DNA of 64,000 nt from Terebella lapidaria (Eukaryota; Annelida; Polychaeta; Terebellida; Terebellidae): the NCBI GenBank assembly GCA_949152475.1, contig OX424560.1, positions 42,920,719 to 42,984,718 on the forward strand, read 5' to 3'. The notes beneath the pieces were generated by a model that saw nothing but the letters and a program-made list of their open reading frames with translations, did not search any database and was not told where the DNA came from. The position numbers were made by a program, and so were the translations under genes. Positions within the stretch are counted from its first letter, which is position 1. Each line of letters opens with the position of its first letter. Below, one piece after another: positions 59,815 to 64,000 of this stretch.

Positions 59815-62268
59815 ACTTGCCGGAATCTTCGATTTCGGCAAGTATGTTGGTCAGTTCGTTTGTTTGTGTGTCCTGTTGTTTGTTTGTTTGGTTGTGCGCC
59901 CTCTAGCGTCCACAGTTTTTGAGCTAGCATCATGAATTTTTTTTTATAGATAGGTATTCGCCCAAGGACGAGACCGCACGTTTTTGGAAAAAATCGGTCC
60001 ATTGATGACGTCACCAAAATTTTTTAAAAACTCGAAAAATCCCTATCTCTCATCATTAGCGAATTTTTAAAAATTCACACAGGAGTCATATTTAGTCCGA
60101 TACCTCTGAAATGTAACACATCGATATATGATGATATCGTCCATCAAACTGCGAAGCTTTGTTTGGATCCAACGAACGTCAATGACGTCACGACGTAAAA
60201 CGTCAATTTTTGAAATGGGACTATATCTCAGAAAATATTCGTCGTACAGAGAAGCGGATTGCACCACTGGAAAGCTCGTTGAATTCTGGTTTAGGAGGAT
60301 GCTGTCCGATACTTTTCCGCCATGATAAATTTTCCGCTATGACGTCATAAACGTAAGGCCTGTCATACCAATTTTTCGACTTTTCAGCAAACTTTCAAAC
60401 ATCCACAGTGCACTCAAATTTGAAGATATTGGACTGTAATTATCAGAACATGTGTGAAATAATATTACCCAGCCACGTAAAAAGTTTCAATACGCTACGT
60501 GCAACATTGATGACGTCATGACGTAAAACGTCAATTTTAAAAATGGGGCTATATATCAAAATGTATTCGTCGTACAGAGAAGCGGATTGCACCACTGGAA
60601 AGCTCGTTGAATTCTGGTTTAGGAGGGTGCTGTCCGATACCTTTCCGCCATGATAGATTTTCCGCTATGACGTCATAAACGTAAGGCCTGTCATAACAAT
60701 TTTTCGACTTTTCAGCAAACATCCAAACATCCACAGTGCACTCAAATTTGAAGATATTAGACTGTAATTATCAGAACATGTGTGAAATAATATTACCCAG
60801 CCACCTAAAAAGTTTCAACACGCTAGGTCCAACGTTGATGACGTCATGACGTAAAACGTCAATTTTTAAAATGGGGCTATATATCAAAAAGTATTCGTCG
60901 TACAGAGAAGCGGATTGCACCACAGGGAAGCTCGTTGAATTCTGGTTTAGAAGGGTGCTGTCCGATACTTTTCCGCCATGATAGATTTTCCGCTATGACG
61001 TCATAAACGTAAGGCCTGTCATACCAATTTTTCGACTTTTCAGCAAACATCCAAACATCCACAGTGCACTCAAATTTGAAGATATTGAACTGTAATTATC
61101 AGAAAGTATGTGAAATGATAATACCCCGTCACATACCAAGTTTCAACACGCTACGTGCAACGTCAATGACGTCATGACGTAAAACGTCACTTTTGAAAAT
61201 GGGGCTATATATCAAAAAGTATTTGTCGTACAGAGAAGCGAATTGCACCATTGCAAAGCTCTTTGAATTCTGGTTTAGAAGGGTGCTGTCCGATACTTTT
61301 CCGCCATGATAGATTTTCCGCTATGACGTCATAAACGTAAGGCCTGTCATAACAATTTTTCGACTTTTCAGCAAACATCCAAACATCCACAGTGCACTCA
61401 AATTTGAAGATATTGAACTGTAATTATCAGAAAGTATGTGAAATAATAATACCCCGTCACATATTAAGTTTCAACACGCTACGTGCAACGTCAATGACGT
61501 CATGACGTAAAACGTCACTTTTGAAAATGGGGCTATATATCAAAAAGTATTTGTCGTACAGAGAAGCGAATTGCACCATTGGAAAGCTCGTTGAATTCTG
61601 GTTTAGGAGAGTACTGTCCGATACTTTTCCGCCATGATAGATTTTCCGCTATGACGTCATAAACGTAAAGCCTGTCATACCAAATTTTCGACTTTTCAGG
61701 AAACTTTCAAACATCCACAGTGTTCTCAAATTTGAAGTAATTTGACCGTAATCATGAGGACATACGTGGAATATTATTACCCAGCAATATATTGAGTTTC
61801 AAGACGTTACGCACAACGACAATGACGTCATAACGTCAAACGTCAATTTCGCAAATGGGGCTATATATCGTAAAGTATTTGTCGTTAAGAAAAGCGGATT
61901 GTACCATTGGAAAGCTCGTTGAATTCTGGTTTAGGAGAGTACTGTCCGATACTTTTCCGCCATGATAGATTTTCCGCTATGACGTCATAAACGTAACGCC
62001 TGTTATACCAAATTTTCGACTTTTCAGCAAACTTTCAAACAGCTACAGTGCACTCAAATTTGAAGATATTGGACTGTATTTGTGAACAGGTATGCGGAAT
62101 ATTAATACCCAGCCATATACCGAGTTTCGACACGCTACATGCAACATAAATGACGTCATGACGTAAAACGTCAATTTTCAAAATGGGGCTATATATATCG
62201 GAAAGTATTAGTCGTACAGAAGTATCATGAGTATGCATTCCGGCAAGTGGGTGCCCTAGGGGCTCTCG
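59815..62268 (+). mobile_element. Complete HINE-like element with six satellite units (class alpha, 2454 bp)
   Basis: Tip ACTTGCCGGAATC (59815), partner GATTTCGGCAAGT, TTTG tract, leader with TCTAGCGTCCACAG, satellite array 60177-62220, and a 3' terminus at 62237-62268: ATTCCGGCAAGT, stem GCCC-TAG-GGGC, CTCG. Just before the terminus it shares gtatcatgagtatgc with the end of 11940-13576, which has the same stem. No protein is encoded. Confidence 0.8.
60177..62220 (+). repeat. 328-bp satellite array
   Basis: Six full units; the landmark gtcgtacagagaagcg recurs at about 60241, 60568, 60897, 61226 and 61553, then in mutated form at 61882, a spacing of 327-330 bp. Each unit has two TGACGTCA sites. 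Adjacent units 2-4 are the most alike, as in arrays that grow by unequal exchange. Confidence 0.9.
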
Positions 62269-63571
62269 TTTGTATGTTTGTTTGTTTGTTTGTTTGTGTG
62301 CCCTCTACAGGCCACAATTCTCATTGGAAATTCATGAAATTTGGTAGAAATTTTCTAGGCTGAAACAGGAAGGTCCCAGACTCTTTGTTAAGCTCAAGGT
62401 CAAATAACAAGGTCAAGGTCACGCAAAACGTTGAAAACACATAAGTGCTCATAACTCCAGTTCTAATCGTCGTAGAGACTTCAAATCAAGTGCATATTGT
62501 AGATATACTCGAGTTCTATCTTCCGTGTCCTTGATCTTGACCTTTGACCTTGACCTTGAGAAGTTCGCCTGAGGTCGAAGTCAAGGTCAAGTACAAAGGT
62601 CGGCGCAGCATATCGAGTAGTATATCGTTGGAAAGGTCTTGGGCCCCTGATTCCAGTGATATCTTATTTTTGGCGCTGCGACGTAAACTGACGTCACAAT
62701 GACGTCATAAACGTCAAAAATCCGAAATTTCAAAGGGTCATAACATCTTCAATAGTGTATGGAATCCCTTGAAATTTGATATGCATTTTGACAGCATTGA
62801 CCTCTACGAACTCAAGTACAAAGGTCAAAGGTCAAGGTCAAGGTCATCGAAATCCCAGAAAAACATGTGTTATGTAATAAAATCCATTTGAATCATCGTG
62901 GGCTCATGAAATTTGAACCATATCATCCAGAAGAGGTATATCAATCAGATAAATATGTCAATTCCATGATTGACCTCGAACTTTGTCTATAATCTGACAA
63001 AACTTAATCAGAATCCTGAGGATTTTGGATTTTACAGATATTTTTTATGTTTTCATGGCTCCAATTTTCACTAATTTACTGAACATTAATTTTAAAGCAT
63101 TTCCTTGCAGTCAGTTGCAGTGTTATTTCTAGTTTATGGTCCACTTTTCACATTTGGAATAAATTGAAAACTCGCCGAGATATCAAAGTAGAAAGAGCAG
63201 TGGGGTGAATTTGATTCTCAATCCGTTCAGATGCTAATAAGCTGTAGAAACGATTACCCCCTGTGGACATGTCCCCTTCTAAATATACACACTCGGTTGC
63301 GAAGTAGTACAGTATATCATATATGTATCCAAGTGCACATCTCAAACAACATTTCTTTTGTTTTTTGACTCAGAGGTGTCCAACTGGTATGATAAAGTCT
63401 AAAACTCATGTCTAAATACAGTCTGGGTCAAGCAACAGGCCACTTTATATCAGAACTATTGGGGATGACGAACCGGGGTTTGTGAGCATTGTGAGCACTG
63501 TTACAGGTTTATAGTACATGTAGTGCATTGCCTAAGGCCCAATAGCTTGTTTATATGCACCGGATATTATT
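62269..63571 (+). mobile_element. HINE-like body F plus module G
   Basis: Long TTTG tract, GTGCCCTCTACAGGCCAC, AGGTCA blocks, TGACGTCA near 62690, the DR1 string near 62821, then module G (about 62990-63571) ending tgcaccggatattatt. Close to 58420-59712 along its length. Confidence 0.75.
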
Positions 63572-63830
63572 ACTTGACGAAATCAAAGATTTTGTCAAGT
63601 ATGTTGATCGGTTCCGTTTGTTACTTGACGAAATCAAAGATTTTGTCAAGTATGTTGATCGGTTCCGTTTGTTTGTTACTTGCCGGAATCTACGATTTCG
63701 GCAAGTATGTTGGTCTGTTCGTGGTTTTGTTTGTGTGTTTGTTACTTGCCGGAATCTACGATTTCGGCAAGTATGTTGGTCAGTTCGTTTGTATATGTGT
63801 TTGTCTGTTTGTCTGTTTGTCTGTTTGTCT
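63572..63830 (+). mobile_element. Four stacked 5' tips (beta, beta, alpha, alpha)
   Basis: Tips at 63572 and 63623 (ACTTGACGAAATC), 63678 and 63744 (ACTTGCCGGAATC). This is the deepest tip stack in the window. A (GTCTGTTT)n tract follows. The closing 3' ends must lie beyond the right edge. Confidence 0.8.
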
Positions 63831-64000
63831 GTTCGCCCTCTAGCGTCCACAATTCTACATGAATTACTTTCAAAATTATTGTGCACATTCTCTAGGATAA
63901 TGGCCCAAAAACGTCCTATTTTGGTGTGTCTAGGTCAAAGGTCAAGGTCAAGGTCACACAAAATGTTCAAAACACATCAGTGGCCATAACTCCGATTCTA
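63831..64000 (+). mobile_element. HINE-like body B, start (cut by window edge)
   Basis: CGCCCTCTAGCGTCCAC, then the DR1 string AGGTCAAAGGTCA and AGGTCAAGGTCA near 63930, continuing off the edge. Confidence 0.75.

Noticed and set aside
60549-61390. A conserved 61-residue minus-strand frame that recurs in many 328-bp units (MFAEKSKN...YVYDVIAENL...)
   Set aside because: It has no ATG at the same place in all units, is broken in many, and both strands have similar frames in the same unit. Conservation follows from array homogenisation. No coding evidence.
10468-64000. A CRISPR-like array made of the short palindromic tips
   Set aside because: The hairpins are not evenly spaced, the sequence between them is homologous body and not unique spacer, and there are no cas genes; the DNA is eukaryotic.
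10468-64000. Cut-and-paste DNA transposon (TIR) interpretation of the element family
   Set aside because: The inverted copies are asymmetric: the left is terminal and the right is about 20 bp inside, followed by a hairpin. No target-site duplication is seen. This fits Helentron relatives better.

Overview
The window looks like nuclear DNA of a marine invertebrate, probably a lophotrochozoan such as a bivalve. It is AT-rich, has no dense gene content, carries a Helitron ORF with an OTU domain, and holds a retroelement fragment whose reverse transcriptase and 3' flank resemble Penelope-like elements I recall from molluscs and cnidarians. This assignment rests on family memory, not on a search. 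I see no convincing host gene, rRNA or CRISPR. Almost everything that can be explained is mobile or repetitive DNA.

Layout. 1-1923 (minus strand) is the open N-terminal 641 codons of an autonomous Helitron protein that runs off the left edge. 1924-6424 holds ordinary AT-rich DNA with a 482-bp tandem duplication, a 20-bp minisatellite, a TTAA-flanked MITE candidate and a 346-bp duplication. 6210-8865 is a tandem array of about 134-bp and 360-bp units that ends in a strong hairpin. 8866-10467 is a non-repetitive island with a 560-bp inverted-repeat element. From 10468 to the right edge (53.5 kb) the window is a nearly unbroken stack of one superfamily of non-autonomous elements, called HINE-like here. 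Each has a hairpin at the 5' tip, a (TTTG)n tract, a body, a subterminal inverted copy of the tip, a second hairpin and a CTCG end. They lie between T and T. This architecture matches Helentron-associated elements (HINE/DINE-1).

How the parts relate. The elements sit inside each other's TTTG tracts, so 5' tips pile up and the matching 3' ends follow later like closing brackets. At least five terminal classes exist. In each, the 13-mer tip, its hairpin partner and the 3' copy change together, and the 3' stems show compensatory base changes. Many members contain arrays of a 328-bp satellite. Others contain bodies packed with AGGTCA-type half-sites. Both kinds carry many perfect TGACGTCA palindromes. 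A PLE reverse-transcriptase fragment lies in one satellite array. The block around it (5.3-5.7 kb) has been tandemly duplicated almost without change.

The most interesting points are the co-varying termini, the bracket-like nesting, and the dense CRE-like and nuclear-receptor-like motifs that two unrelated repeat families carry. I compared repeats by eye, so identity statements are approximate.
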